A DNA stretch of 64,000 nucleotides from Chelonoidis abingdonii (taxonomy: Eukaryota; Chordata; Testudines; Testudinidae), in NCBI RefSeq assembly GCF_003597395.2, contig NC_133782.1, positions 4,708,513-4,772,512 on the forward strand. Direction: 5' to 3'. Each line of letters begins with the position of its first letter. Positions within the stretch are counted from its first letter, which is position 1. A program made the translations under genes and the position numbers. Below are positions 47,936 through 59,357 of this stretch, piece after piece. Under the pieces are notes generated by a model, which worked only from the letters and a program-made list of their open reading frames with translations, had not been told where the DNA came from and searched no databases.

Positions 47936-48837
47936 TAACTACAAGCACCTAAAAACTGAGACGTGATTTTTCAGTTATTTATACTCTGCAAGTCTGTTAA
48001 ATTAAACATCTTTATAGCACTGCAAATGCAGATGGTCTTTTACAGAACACATGCTCCCTGCTCTCCAGAGCTTACAGGCCAAACAGGCCAAGACAAAGAT
48101 GGGGCGCATGTTCAGGAGAGGAAGGGATGCTTAGTGATCCCCAAACACCACAGCACCCATGTGTCTTGTCCCCTGGCTTCTGGCACACACACCTGTCTCC
48201 CGCCTCCATCTCGAAACACTCAACACCCCTCCATGCCTAGCTGCTGCTGCTCTGGTCCCCAACAAGCCTGTAGAAGCTGGGGCACCCGTGAGGAGTGGGG
48301 CATTTGTGGGAAGGTGCCACATTCCTCTTTATTCTGCAGCAGCAGGGCTCCCATCAGAGCTTTGCTCCTAAGGTCTCTTTCTGAGTGACTCCCTTCTGAT
48401 GGGAGGGAGAGGTTCAGAGCAGGCAGGGGGAGGTCACAAAGGCTCAGCGTTACCTGATGTGGGGAAACCCCCTGGATCTGAAGGGGGCCAGATGCCAAGG
48501 ACAGCAGCCCTCTTCCTTAGCACATCCCCATACAGCCTCGGAGCTCCACACACCAGGAGCTTCCACAGAGCTGTGGGAAGGGAAGGCAGGGAGGCTGCTG
48601 GGGCTCCCTCTGACAAAGCATCCCCACGTAGCAGCAATGCTCAGTTTCCCATCCTCTGCAGGATTCCTCTCCAAGCAGGACATGGCCTTGAGTTAGGACC
48701 GAATCCCATGTCTTGATCAGCACTCAACTCCCAAAAAGATACTGCTTCCCGTCCTTGGCCCCGACAACCCTGCAGCTTCACTGAGCTGAACAGCCATGGA
48801 TGGCTCTTTCATCCTAGGGTACTCCTGGAGCCCTGGA

Positions 48838-48930
48838 TGCAACCGCCTGGTCTAAGGCCTGCAGGAGGCCAGACTAGATGACCATAATAGTCCCCCTTAC
48901 CCTTAAGATCTATGAATCTATGACTGTGCA
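48838..48930 (+). repeat. CR1 3' end fragment
   Basis: GGAGGCCAGACTAGATGACC and AGATCTATGAATCTATGA form a CR1 tail in plus orientation. Located in intron 1. Confidence 0.7.
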
Positions 48931-49025
48931 TATGTTGAAGGTGCAACCAATTATGCTCATTCAGTCCAGCAGCACAACTAAAGAACTGCAAAATCAGCTC
49001 TGGTTTATTCTCCAGTTAATATGGA

Positions 49026-49190
49026 GATATACCTATCTCACAGAGCTGGAAGGAACCTTGAAAGGTCATCAAGTCCCCACAGCAGACAGATTTTTGCCCC
49101 AGATCCCAAAATGGCCCCCTCAAGGATTGCACTCACAACTCTGGGCTTAGCAGGGCAAGGCTCAAACCACTGAGCTATCCCTCCCCACCC
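49026..49190 (-). mobile_element. tRNA-derived SINE with CR1-like tail (turtle Cry/tortoise type)
   Basis: On the minus strand the head GGATAGCTCAGTGGTTTGAG holds an A box (49167-49177), and GAGTGCAATCC (49124-49134) is a B box. A body follows (GGGGGCCATTTTGGGATCTGG), then the tail CTTTCAAGGTTCCTTCCAGCT shared with CR1 3' ends. This head-plus-CR1-tail structure is known from cryptodiran turtles. Confidence 0.8.
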
Positions 49191-49484
49191 AGAATTAAAC
49201 AGATCAGATGTTTGACCACTGAACCTCCTACAAAATTCCTTTTTTTGCATCAGTTTGCCTTAACTCGATTAACAAGAATCTACACATCACTGGCCCTAAT
49301 TAGACACCAACAGACACACAGCTCAGCAAACCCAATTGGCCCATCTGAGCTGCCACAACTCCCCTGCAGTTATGCGAAAAGAATTTTCATTGGACTGCTC
49401 ATCATGTGCTAAGGCCTCAACCCAAGTCCCGGCAAAGGTCTAGGGACCAGAATCATTTGGAATTCAGCTTGTGCGCAGGCACCT

Positions 49485-49720
49485 GCCCTGGGCCTCGTGG
49501 CGAAAGCATGAGACTGGGATTCAAGAGGTCTATTCCCAACTCTGCTACTGGCCTGCTGGGTGATCCTGGGCAAGTCACTTTCCCTCAGTGTGTGTCCGTT
49601 TCTCCAGAGATGACAATGATAATGACCTTCTTTATCCAGGGCTTGGAGATCTACTGGTGAAATGTGCTACAGAAGAGCTAGGGATTATTATCATCATATT
49701 GTGCCATGCGCATTATACCA
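49485..49720 (+). repeat. MIR-like SINE
   Basis: GCATGAGACTGGGATTCAAGAGGTC, CTGGGCAAGTCACTTTCCCTC and the TTATTATCATCAT tail are collinear with MIR. Located in intron 1. Confidence 0.7.
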
Positions 49721-50204
49721 GGCAAACATTCCTGCAGTGCTGCCCAATGTACCAGATACAGGGTGACATTCTACTGCAGTGTCACTGGAAGGCAGGAGAC
49801 GTTTCAGGCGTTCTGCCTCCAAAGACGCTGGGCTGCAGCATCAACTGCAAAGCAACCTGCTCCTGCAAGCTCTCCAAGTCTAGGCAAGGACTACCAGGTA
49901 CAGAGAGGTCGTGCAGGGTCACACAGAATTTTAAGAGGTGGTGAGGTGACTTTCATGGGACTCCTGGTGTGGGTCAGGCCAGTGCATATGGTTTGGTCTG
50001 GGAGACGGGGTAACATGCCGAGACTCTCCAACGTGTGGCGTTTGGTGATGAAAGCTTGGTCGTGAGCACAGACACCAAAGTTAATCAGTCTCTAGATCAA
50101 AGGAGGAATTACAGCCTGGACTCTGCATTCTCTGGCATTTGGAGCAGAACAGAGGGAATCATTAAGTCAGCTCATTTAGCCTCTCTCTGTTTGAGGTGTA
50201 TTTC

Positions 50205-50475
50205 TTAATTGTTATTATTTGTAGCCCAGCAGTGTCTGGAAGCCCTCATCAACATCAGGGCCTTATGGTGCTCGGTGCTGTTCATACAGCCTGAGGCAGT
50301 CCTCGCTCCAGAGATCTTACAGTCCAAGCAGACAGGACTGACAAACGGTGGGAGAAAGGAAGCATTGTTATCTTCATTTTACAGAGGAGAAACTGAGGAA
50401 TGGGGAATGACTGTGGCAGATCTGGGAATTTACCAGAGATCCCAAGTCCAGGGCCTTAACCAAAGAGCATCCTTG
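50205..50475 (-). repeat. MIR-like SINE, reverse orientation
   Basis: It starts with a TTATTATTTGTA tail, continues through ATCTTCATTTTACAGAGGAG and AAACTGAGG, and ends near CCAAGTCCAGGGCC. Located in intron 1. Confidence 0.65.
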
Positions 50476-51284
50476 TCTGTGAGCAGCTTGATATTCTGAA
50501 ATGTATTGGTTATTAGAGATAATTATTCAGAGATTTAATAAATAATTGATCCACAAAGTATGCCCAGTGACTTCCTGCATGCAATGCATCCAATATTCTA
50601 CTTTCGAGCCATGTTGATTAGCTTTGATTGGGCCCATGGGTCACATGGTATTGGTTTCGTGCCTTGACTGGATGAGCATAACAGCTAGAATCCCAAATGC
50701 TCACGTTAATAATTTAACGGTTCCCTTTCCACAAATATTTTCTAATATCTGCTATTCCCTTGAAAATTCCTTCCAGTAAATTCATTCGCAGAAACACAAA
50801 CATGAAAAGGAAGAAAATTCGAAATACGAAGAGAGAATGTGAAGGTATTCACCCAGCACAGGTTCAGATCAAACCTGGGAGATCGTCTGCACATAACTGC
50901 TTTGTGATTTAATTGATTTGGCTTCACATACATAAACAAGCACAATGGGGTCCTGGTTCACGACTAGAGTTCTAGGTGCTACAACAATACAAAATAATAA
51001 ATACAACTACTAATAATGGTACCGACAAAGATCCAGCAGAAGACAACCTGACATGGCTTTGCTTAACCTGCTAACACAATCAAGCATGAAATTGCACATT
51101 CCTTACCAGACCAGGATAGCTCAGGTATATCATACTATTGCGTATTTATAGTGTTTTAATGAGACATGCAATAGACAATGATACCTGTGTTTGTCGCATA
51201 AATCAAGTACATACTTAGACAATTTTTAATGAAGAGTCTATTATTTACTTGATAGACAGCAATATTTCCTTTGAAACCATTACA

Positions 51285-51352
51285 TGGGAGACAGTGTGAT
51301 CTAGTCAGGACTCCTGGGTTCTTTTCTCTGTTCTCCCACTTCGTGAACTTTG
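51285..51352 (+). repeat. MIR head fragment
   Basis: ACAGTGTGATCTAGTCAGGA and CTCCTGGGTTCTTTTCTCTG resemble the MIR tRNA-like head. Only the 5' part is present. Confidence 0.45.
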
Positions 51353-51522
51353 AATGACACATGCTATGTAAGGACATAGACACAAGAGAGCGGTAGAGAA
51401 AATTTGAACTGAGTCTAAGTCCGGGAGTCAGAAACTCCCTTGGTTCTACCCGTAGCCCCTTCATGCACATATAGTGAAATTCACCCAAGGAATGGAGGTC
51501 CCATGAAAGACTCTCCAGGCAT

Positions 51523-52340
51523 CATAGACATAGACTTTAAGGTCAGAAGGGGCCATTATGATCATCTAGTCTGACCTCCTGCACAACACAGGCCACAGAA
51601 TCTCATCCACCCACTCCTGTAATAAACCCCTAATCTATGTCTGAGCTATTGAAGTCCTCAAATCGTGGTTTAAAGACTTCAAGGTGCAGAGAATCCTCCA
51701 GCAAGTGACCCGTGCCCCATGCTGCAGAGGAAGGCAAAAAAAACCCAGGGCCTCTGCCAATCTGCCTTGGAGGAAAATTCCTTCCCGACCCCAAATACAG
51801 CGATCAGCTAAACACTGAGCATGTGAGCAAGACCCACCAGCCAGACACCCAGGAAAGAATTCTCTGTAGTAACTCAGATCCCACCCCATCTAAAATTCCA
51901 TCACAAGCCATTGGGCATATTTACTGCTAATAGTCAAAGATCAATTAATTGCCAAAATTAGGCTATCCCATCATACCATCCCCTCCATAAACTTATATCT
52001 GGCTTCAAGACTAAGCTTCATGTCTTTTTGCCCCCACTGCTCCCCTTGGAAGGCTGTTCCAGAACTTCACTCCTCTGATGGTTAGAAACCATCATCTAAT
52101 TTCAAGTCTAAACTTTTTTTTTCATAGATTCATAGACTCTAGGACTGGAAGGGACCTCGAGAGGTCATCGAGTCCAGTTCCCTGTCCTCATGGCAGGACC
52201 AAATACTGTCTAGAATTCCTGATGGCCAGTTTATATCCATTTGTTCTTGTGTCCACGTTGGTACTAAGCTTAAATAATTCCTCTCCCGCCCTGGTATTTA
52301 ACTCTCTGATATATTTATAGAGAACAATCACATCACATCA
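51523..52340 (-). mobile_element. CR1 LINE 3' fragment carrying a nested younger CR1 end
   Basis: On the plus strand TCATAGACATAGACTTTAAG, GGTCAGAAGGGGCC and ATCTAGTCTGACCTCCTGC are the reverse complement of a CR1 3' end. The 3' UTR continues to about 52340 (ATTTGTTCTTGTGTCC, CTCTGATATATTTATAGAG). Between 52114 and 52220 a second CR1 tail (CATAGATTCATAGACTCTAG, GGGACCTCGAGAGGTCATC) interrupts it. Confidence 0.85.
52114..52220 (-). mobile_element. Nested CR1 3' end inside an older CR1
   Basis: A run of nine T, then a CR1 tail in reverse complement ending GTCTAGAATTCCT. Older CR1 sequence resumes at GATGGCCAGTTTATATCC. It is therefore the later of the two insertions. Confidence 0.75.
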
Positions 52341-54777
52341 GCCTCAGCTGGACTGTGGCTGCAACCACATGGTCTCCTGTCAGGCTGTAGAGGTGAGGTG
52401 TGAATGGTAGAGGGGGGCGCTTCACTCCCAGACATGGGAAGTAGCTACCAACATGCAAGGACAACCCCCAGGCATTTGGGGGTCCTAGATGAAGAGCACC
52501 TGAGAACTCCCATTGACTTCAATAGGAATTGTGGGTGAAAATCAGGAGCTTTAAACAAATGCCTAATAATAATATCAGTTAAACCATGAGAGCCTGAGGA
52601 AGTTTTAGTATTGATGCCTCGAAAAACTTCACTTCTAAAAATTAAACCACAGCTTTTAAAACAAAAATGTACCCGTACCGCCAAACCATTGTTCCCTTCA
52701 TTTAATGCACGTGCTCTCTTATAACAAACTTTTTTTTGGGGGGTGAGCGGGAAGGGGGCAGCTTAGAAACTCTCCAACATATTTTATGTTCCACCTAATT
52801 GCTTTTGACACCTTTCCTTCTACTTTTAATTTAGCCTAAAATAATAATAAAATTACTTATATATACGTGGGGGCCAAATCTGGTCCAACTTGATGGATTT
52901 AGTGGAGTTGTGCCAGGGTAACAGAGCAGAAATCAACCCATCATATTTTAACCAAACTTCTCATTCTTTCATGGCACATGTTGGAGCCAGGTGGTCAATT
53001 ACTTCCAACCTCATTCCATCCTTTCCTCAACTTTTGGTTGAAACCCTGTTGTGATTCACAATGGGGGCAAAAGGTGGAAAACGACAGACCTTAAATATAG
53101 CGGCGCTAGTGGTTATGTTTATGACATTGGAACAAAGAAATTGATTCCAGACTCCCTGCAGTGTAGAAGAGATGGCCCAGCCTTGTGATTTAGAGATACC
53201 AGACTGAACTGCTACACGGGGTGCTGAATTCAAGTTTCCAGAGCTCTCCTGAGCAGCTTGGGCCAGGCATTGCCAGCAAGGCTTTTAATGCAGCGCATTC
53301 TACAATGCAATGTCTTTTACTCCAAAAACAAACCATGTCTCACCAACACAAATGGCCAGATAAGGTGGAACAAGAGGGGAGCAAAGATTCAAAAAAGCTC
53401 AATAGGACGGGGAGTCCCGATAATACAGACACCAAAGATGGGAGTGAGGGGAAAGCAAATGAGGGAGAGACTATTCACCAGAGGACTCTGAAAAATCTAA
53501 TTGTCAAGGTAACAAAATCTATATATATTTTTCAAACTTGCTTTCGTGCAAAAGTGTCTGGATAACATGAATTGGGGCTTGGAGAGTGTATCTCACTCTA
53601 ATGCAGGACATATTCAGCCCTGGCATAAACTGGCATAAGTCCTATTAAAGTCCGTCGTATTTTACACAGGTAACCTGCTACCACAGTAACTTAATTTTTT
53701 CAGGCAATTTTTTCTCTGTCCTGTGAACTGATCTGGTGTCACTGGGTCCGGGGGGACCAGTGTTGACACACAGATATTGGCATTTCAAGGTAGCAGTTAG
53801 AAAGCTGGCATGTTGCTTCCTGGAAATCACAGCTATTTGAGTTAATGTGACACTAACTGTAAGAGGGAAAACAAAACAATGCCATGCATAAAAACCCATC
53901 CATTTCCACTCATCACTAAATACGCCAGGTCAAGTTAATGGAGTTACATCCACTGCCACCTGAATTTGGCCCTTACTATCTAACCCAGCATTTCCCGGCT
54001 TGATCCCCACTACCTAATTGCCACGACTGAACAGTCCCCAGTGAGTCCACATGAAAATGGCCTGTAGGTCTTTAATAAATCCCTTTCCCCTGACATACAA
54101 GTGTGACCTTCTCAGGTAAAGTGCTAATCATGGTGCAAAGGATACGCCTGATGTGCAGCAGGCCAATATCCACTTGCTTTACTTATTATTAATCGTTTAT
54201 AATCTGCTGCAAATGTTCATGGCATTGATCAGGGGTAGGACAGTGCCAAAAAGGTCACAGATCCCTGCCCTGGAGAATGCAGAAGTTAACGGCACGAGGA
54301 GAGAGTCAGAAACAACAGCTAGCAGAAAGCAAAGGGCTAAACTGATGTTTGTTGTTCTTGTGAGTTTCTGACAAATCACTTTCCCTCAGTATTGATTATC
54401 GTTTCTTCTGGCTGTAGACGGGAACCAAGGCAACGCTCTGATGAATGGACTGAGCAGTTCCCTAGTTCCACAGCAATTTCTATTAGTCTCTTTCCACATC
54501 ACGGGCTGATCCACTATTTGGTAACTTTCTTACAGAAAAGTTCTGTGTATTATACAGATATTCCTACGCTTTCTATAGGCACATGGCACTTAGCGGACTA
54601 ATTCCCTTCTTTCTTGAGCAGTGGGGGAACAACACGGCCACACAAAAGCAGCGCTGGAATTAAGAGATGGTAGATTTTACATTTATATCATTCAGTACTG
54701 CAGTTTGAAAGGACAGGCCTAAAACCAGGTTAAAATGGGTGTAAATGTGCCCATCTTTCATCACAATGAGAATGTGT

Positions 54778-54800
54778 GCACACGCACGCACGCACACACA
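54778..54800 (+). repeat. CA/CGCA microsatellite
   Basis: The short tract CACACGCACGCACGCACACA is an alternating purine-pyrimidine run. Confidence 0.8.
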
Positions 54801-55154
54801 AAGCTTCTGATGGTTTAAAGTTTCTGTTTCAAACATATTAGCTCCCAGCCCCCTGGCACCAAAGCTGATGGTAAAGCATGAAATCTAAAAGACATTAAAC
54901 AGAATTAACCTAATCTGATTTATGGGATTCACAGCCCTGTCTGGCCTCCCTAGCCAACTGCCCACCTGGCACAGAAGTCTCTGCCCCAGCCTATGTGAGC
55001 GCTCATGAAGGTGTAATGTCCCAGATCTGACCTAGCCTGTCCATGACAATGACAACCTGGAGAGAATGTCTCTGGGCTGGCTTTATAGAAAGCACAATTT
55101 AGCTGTAATGTTTCTGACCCAGCCAATCCTATGAAAACATCCAGCCAGCTGCCT

Positions 55155-55338
55155 TATCATAGAATATCAGGGTTGGAAGGGACCTCAGGAGGTCATCTAG
55201 TCCAACCCCCTGCTCAAAGCAGGACCAATCCCCAGACAGATTTCTACCCCAGTTCCCTAAATGGCCCCCTCAATGATTGAACTCATAACCCTGGATTCAG
55301 CAGGCCACTGTGCAAACTGCTGAGCTATCCCTCCCCCT
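55155..55338 (-). mobile_element. tRNA-derived SINE with CR1-like tail, second copy
   Basis: It has the same structure as 49026-49190: GGGATAGCTCAGCAGTTTG head, TGAGTTCAATCATTGAGGGG, GGTTGGACTAGATGACCTCC tail, ending ATTCTATGATA. The A box is changed by CAGCAG for CAGTGG. It sits about 0.5 kb from the CpG island, downstream in the gene's first intron. Confidence 0.85.
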
Positions 55339-55699
55339 CCCTGCTGGGAGTGCTCAGCTGACTAAATGCCCCTGCCTTGCCCAGCCCATGTCAATGTCCA
55401 GGTGGCTATAACATCCCTAGTCTGGGCCATGGGAGTGCCCACCTGGATGTACTGTCTCTGATCTGCTCCATCCTTATGGGAGCCCAGCCAGCTGTCATGT
55501 CCCTGTCTGGCCGTGTCATTACCTGCCTGCATGCTTTGCCCCTTGCCTGACCTACCTCTCCCAGGGCCCACCTGGCTGTCATCCCCCTGGGTTCCCCATC
55601 TGGCAGCCACATGGCTCACATGACCTTGGCCTGCCCTGCCCCCGCTGTGCCCACCTAGCCTGAGTGTCCTTGCCCTGCCCCTCCCATTGCCCACTTGGC

Positions 55700-56900
55700 T
55701 GCCATGTGACCTGCCCAGGTGTGAGCTGAGCTCACCTGCCTGTACTCCCGCCCCCCTCTCTGGAGCTCAGCTGGCCGCAGGACCCCCCGGCTGCCCCACG
55801 TGGATGTCACCTGTCACCGCGTGGGGCAAGGAGCGCACCGCTGCGGGAGGCTGCACTGAGACTCAGGAGATCAACTTCCAAGCCCCCTTCTTTAAAGTGC
55901 CAACACTGCAAAAAAAGGAAAAGAAAAATCCCCTTGCACTCCCAGCCCGCCCTGCACTCCCAGCGCCCCCAGATCGCCTCCTCCGCCCCCTGGGGTTAGT
56001 GCCCACCCTCTATTAAGAAAAAGGGAGGGGGTTGGGGTTTTTTTTTTTTGCAAAAGGGAGGGGGCAAAAAACTATTTTTATTTCTTGTGCCTGGGAAAAA
56101 TAATTAAGGGGAGGAGGAAAAGGCATGAAGCAAAATGGCGACTTTTTTATGTAGAAGGAGGAGAGAGGAAGAGGGAGAGAGAAGGCGGGGGGGAGGGAAG
56201 GAATCCCAGGCGCAGCGGGAAAGGAAGCAGCAAAATCCTCGGGAGGGGGCGATCGGGCCTGGGGAGGGGGCGACCGGGCGGAGTAAAAGCAGGGCCAAGG
56301 ATGGAAAAGGACCGGGGGGGCGGGGGAGAGGAGGGGAGGGGAGGAGGGTTGCCAAAGGGGGGGCTCCTTACCTCGGTGCTTGTGGCGAGCTCTCCAGGGC
56401 CCCCGCACGCACACACACTCACACACACACGCGCGCTTGGAGCGGGCGAGGCGGCGCTGGCTCATGCGCGATCCCCCGCGCCCCTCTTCCCGGTTACCTT
56501 TGACAGTTTTACAGTCGGGGAAGCAACTTGCAACTCTCGCGTTATTATTTTAATACTGCAACAAGCCTCCGCTCGGAGACAGTGGGCTCGGTTCCCCCCG
56601 CACCCGGGCGCCTGGGTGGAGCCGGGGGGGCTTGGAGAGGCGAGCGCGGGCACCCTGCGACGCGCCCAGGGCGCAGGAGGCAGGTGCGCTCGGGAGCAGC
56701 CCGCTTGGAAACGTCCAAAGGTGGGAAGTGGACAGCGCTCGGGGCCCTCTTCTTGCAAACATAGGGCCAGAGGCCAGGCAGGGGGCAGAAGTGCAAGACA
56801 CCCGCTGCCTGGGCTCCCAAGGGTGCAGGGGACTGGAGCTGGCTGGCAGAGGGTGGCTCTGCCCCAGGACCCTTTGGATCAAGGGAATAGTCCAGCCTCC
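55700..56900 (-). promoter_or_regulatory. ZNF512B: CpG-rich island, probable ZNF512B promoter and non-coding exon 1
   Basis: GC and CpG content rise sharply here (for example GCGCGCTTGGAGCGGGCGAG near 56428), unlike the CpG-poor flanks. On the minus strand two consensus donors face the gene: ACCGAG|GTAAGG (exon end 56372) and GTCAAAG|GTAACC (exon end 56498). Either could close a non-coding first exon spliced to exon 2 at 45122 across about 11 kb. The start site cannot be fixed by eye. Many overlapping open frames here come from GC bias. Confidence 0.7.
56225..56360 (+). other. G-run cluster with G-quadruplex potential
   Basis: Several runs of three to seven G alternate with short loops, including GGGGGCGATCGGGCCTGGGG and a purine-rich run near 56305-56348. 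They lie on the non-coding-sense strand just inside intron 1, next to the candidate exon 1 donor at 56372. Confidence 0.5.
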
Positions 56901-57029
56901 ACCTCTTTGGGTTTAATTTACAGTGGGGCTGTGTGTTGTGTGTGCAAACAGACCCTGGCTCCCCACACGTTTTCCCTCCACTGAGGCTGTGCCGACCCTG
57001 GCTAATTCTAGGGCTATCCCTCCCAGAGG

Positions 57030-57148
57030 GGCTGGAATAATATTTGTAGCAGGGGTGCTGAGAGCCCCTGAACCAAACTGTAAACCCTGTATTTAATGAA
57101 GACCACTTCAAGCCAGGGAGTGCAGCAGGGCCCCTGTTCCAGCACCTA
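57030..57148. repeat. Short inverted-end repeat, family C copy 2
   Basis: It is collinear with 33774-33905: GGCTGGAATAATATTTGTAG, GAACCAAACTGTAAACC, CACTTCAAGCC, TTCCAGCACCTA. Likely a MITE family; no clear target duplication. Confidence 0.7.
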
Positions 57149-57221
57149 TAGTCCCTCCTCAGCAGAAGTGGACTCCCTGGCACATACCCACCCGTTACTT
57201 AGCCCTAGCAAATAGGGGACA

Positions 57222-57348
57222 TGCATCTGAGGAAGTGGGTATTCACCTATGAAAGTTCATGCTCCAAAACGTCTGTTAGTCTATAAGGTGCCACAGGATT
57301 CTTTGCTGCTTTTACAGATCCAGACTAACACGGCTACCCCTCTGATAC
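57222..57348 (+). repeat. Dispersed repeat end, family D copy 2
   Basis: It contains ATCTGAGGAAGTGGGT, CATGCTCCAAAACGTCTGTTAGTC, GGTGCCACAGGATTCTTTGC and AGACTAACACGGCTACC. I recognise this as a repeat common in turtle, crocodilian and other amniote genomes, but cannot name its class with certainty. Confidence 0.7.
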
Positions 57349-58109
57349 TTTACAGTCCTGGGACAAACTCTCAGGAATCTGGATTAAATAAGCAAGCTAT
57401 GAAAGGGCAGTTTCTATATCAGGAATAAAAGAGAAACAGCCCCTGTCCGTAGCGTCCCAAGTATTTATGTGGCACCCAAGGGTGGAAGTTAAGCACATGG
57501 GTAAGAATTTACAGGAGGAGGGCCTGTGTGTGTAGAGAGCTTTGCAGGCATATGAGACAATGGTCTGGCTTGTTCTCTATCAGGTAGCTTGTGTCCTCAT
57601 ACAACCCTACGGAACGGGAGTGCCCACTGATATCACCACATCAGAATAGTAAAGCTCCCCAGTCCTCTTGCACAACTGCAAATGAGACCAGGTGCAGAGA
57701 AGTGGAGAATCAAGCCCACTCTTCCAAAGAGTTCAAAGTCTTAAGGGCCTCATTGACTTCAATTGGAGTAGCACAGCAGGGAGGGTTCTGCAGGATCATG
57801 CCCTCCAGGAGCAGTTTACTCACAAGCAGATCTTCGTGAGCTGACTGAGGAGGGGGTGAGAAAAGAGTGCAGTGAAACTATGAGAGAAGAAGATGGAACC
57901 AAGCCAGCATGTTGTTGGTATCAATGATTATTATCGCTATTGCAAATGCACATGCATCAAAACTGAGATGGCATCAAAACAGAGATGATTTTCTGGGGAG
58001 GAAAAAAAAAGTCTTCTTTCTCACCAAGTGTCAAGTACTGAAAAAAGAGTCACCCACAGATGGAGTTAATTAGAAGGGAGTCGGAAGGTAGGGTGGAAGG
58101 TTAGGCCCA

Positions 58110-58300
58110 TGACCTCTCTGTATGTAACGGGGAGGTTAAGTGGTTAGGGAACAGGGAAGGGGGAGTTAAGAAACCTCAGACCTTGGAACATGTGTTACCT
58201 CTCTGTGCCTTGATTTCCCCATCTGTATATTGAGGATAAGACCAGGTGCTATATAAGGGCCAAAGATTGTTACTGTAAAGATAATTAATAGAAATTACAG
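58110..58300 (+). repeat. MIR-like SINE fragment
   Basis: ACCTCTCTGTGCCTTGATTTCCCC, then ATCTGTATATTGAGGATAAG and a GATAATTAATAG end match the MIR core and tail. Located in the 5' flank. Confidence 0.65.
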
Positions 58301-58529
58301 CTGTACTCAGAATTTGAGAGCTGTCATGCTTGGAATCTTGAGTCTAGTTCCTCCTTAGAACAAATGACATTGGCTTTCTTGGCTGGCATTTAAGACAAGA
58401 GCACTCTCACAGACTGGCAGAATGGTGGTAGATATTCCCCAGGCATTCAGTGTCCCAGACCCCATCCTTTAAGTACCTTTTGTCGCAGTCCATGTAGTAC
58501 CACACACACCCGGCATTTATACCTGAACC

Positions 58530-58810
58530 TTCATCCCTGGCTCTCAATGTGATTTATGATCATTTGTGGATTAAGCCTCATGCCACCCATCTGAGGGAGA
58601 TAAGTATTATTATCCCCATTTTACAGATGGAGAAACTGAGGCACAGAGCTGTGTGATAAAATAGGGCCCAATCCTGAAACTACTTACAGGAACTACTCAC
58701 ATGAGTAAAGTTATATGTGTGCGCACATGCTCATAAAGACTGGCCCCAACCCAAAGTTAGCAAAGCCAGCAACAGAACCCAGGAGTCAGGGTCCTATGTT
58801 CTAACACTAA
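58530..58810 (-). repeat. MIR-like SINE split by an insertion
   Basis: The reverse-complement core (TATTATTATCCCCATTTTACAG, GAAACTGAGGCACAGAG) is followed by about 85 bp of unrelated sequence (about 58665-58750). The element then resumes with AGAACCCAGGAGTCAGG and CTATGTTCTAACAC. Confidence 0.65.
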
Positions 58811-59357
58811 CCTACCCGAGCTTTGGGCTCTATGAGGACTTTTCCACCACCTCTTGCTGCAAGCAGCACACACAGGGAAGAGGATCCAAATTTAGCAATT
58901 TCTGCTGCAAAAAGCCTTGGAAGTAAAAAAAAGCCTCAGAAAAGTTCCTGCATGGTTCATGGCCCTGACAAGATTGCTCAGGCTCAGCTTACGGCAGGGG
59001 GTGAACAGGGAGGGACTTTCATTTGCTGGGGGATGTTGGCACAATGTGGTATGCAGATGAATAGCTAACTCCCCCCCCCCACCTTTTGATGGTGGCAGTG
59101 GAAATTAACAACCATGAGTAGGAAGAGCCTTCTGAGATCTCAGAAGATACCGTGCAGCTGTATGTTAAAACTTAGGGCCAGATTCATCCCTAGCATCTAC
59201 TTCACCGAGGCCAGTGGAGTTATGGCAGAGATGAAATGGGCCAGTGGGGTGTTAATGACATGTTTCCTGCTGGAAAGCTAAAACAAGAGCCACTTTTCTA
59301 ACCCAGTTAGTGGGGAAATTAGATGTACAACCCAAGCCCTTGCAAACCTCTCATAAT

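Larger units (their letters stand above)
45123..56371 (-). other. ZNF512B: ZNF512B intron 1 (proposed)
   Basis: An intron of about 11 kb between the CpG-island donor and exon 2. It is rich in MIR copies, CR1 ends, two tRNA-derived SINEs and a tandem repeat. The stretch 52350-54770 shows nothing assignable. Its right boundary depends on which exon 1 donor is used. Confidence 0.65.

Noticed and set aside
49160..49190. Possible tRNA gene (TAGCTCAGTGG A box)
   Set aside because: The A and B boxes belong to a SINE with a CR1-like tail; no complete cloverleaf or anticodon arm could be formed.
56085..56984. 299-codon plus-strand open frame in the CpG island, and a 212-codon minus-strand frame overlapping it
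   Set aside because: Both have low-complexity Gly/Arg/Pro composition typical of GC-rich DNA, resemble no family, and overlap each other on opposite strands.
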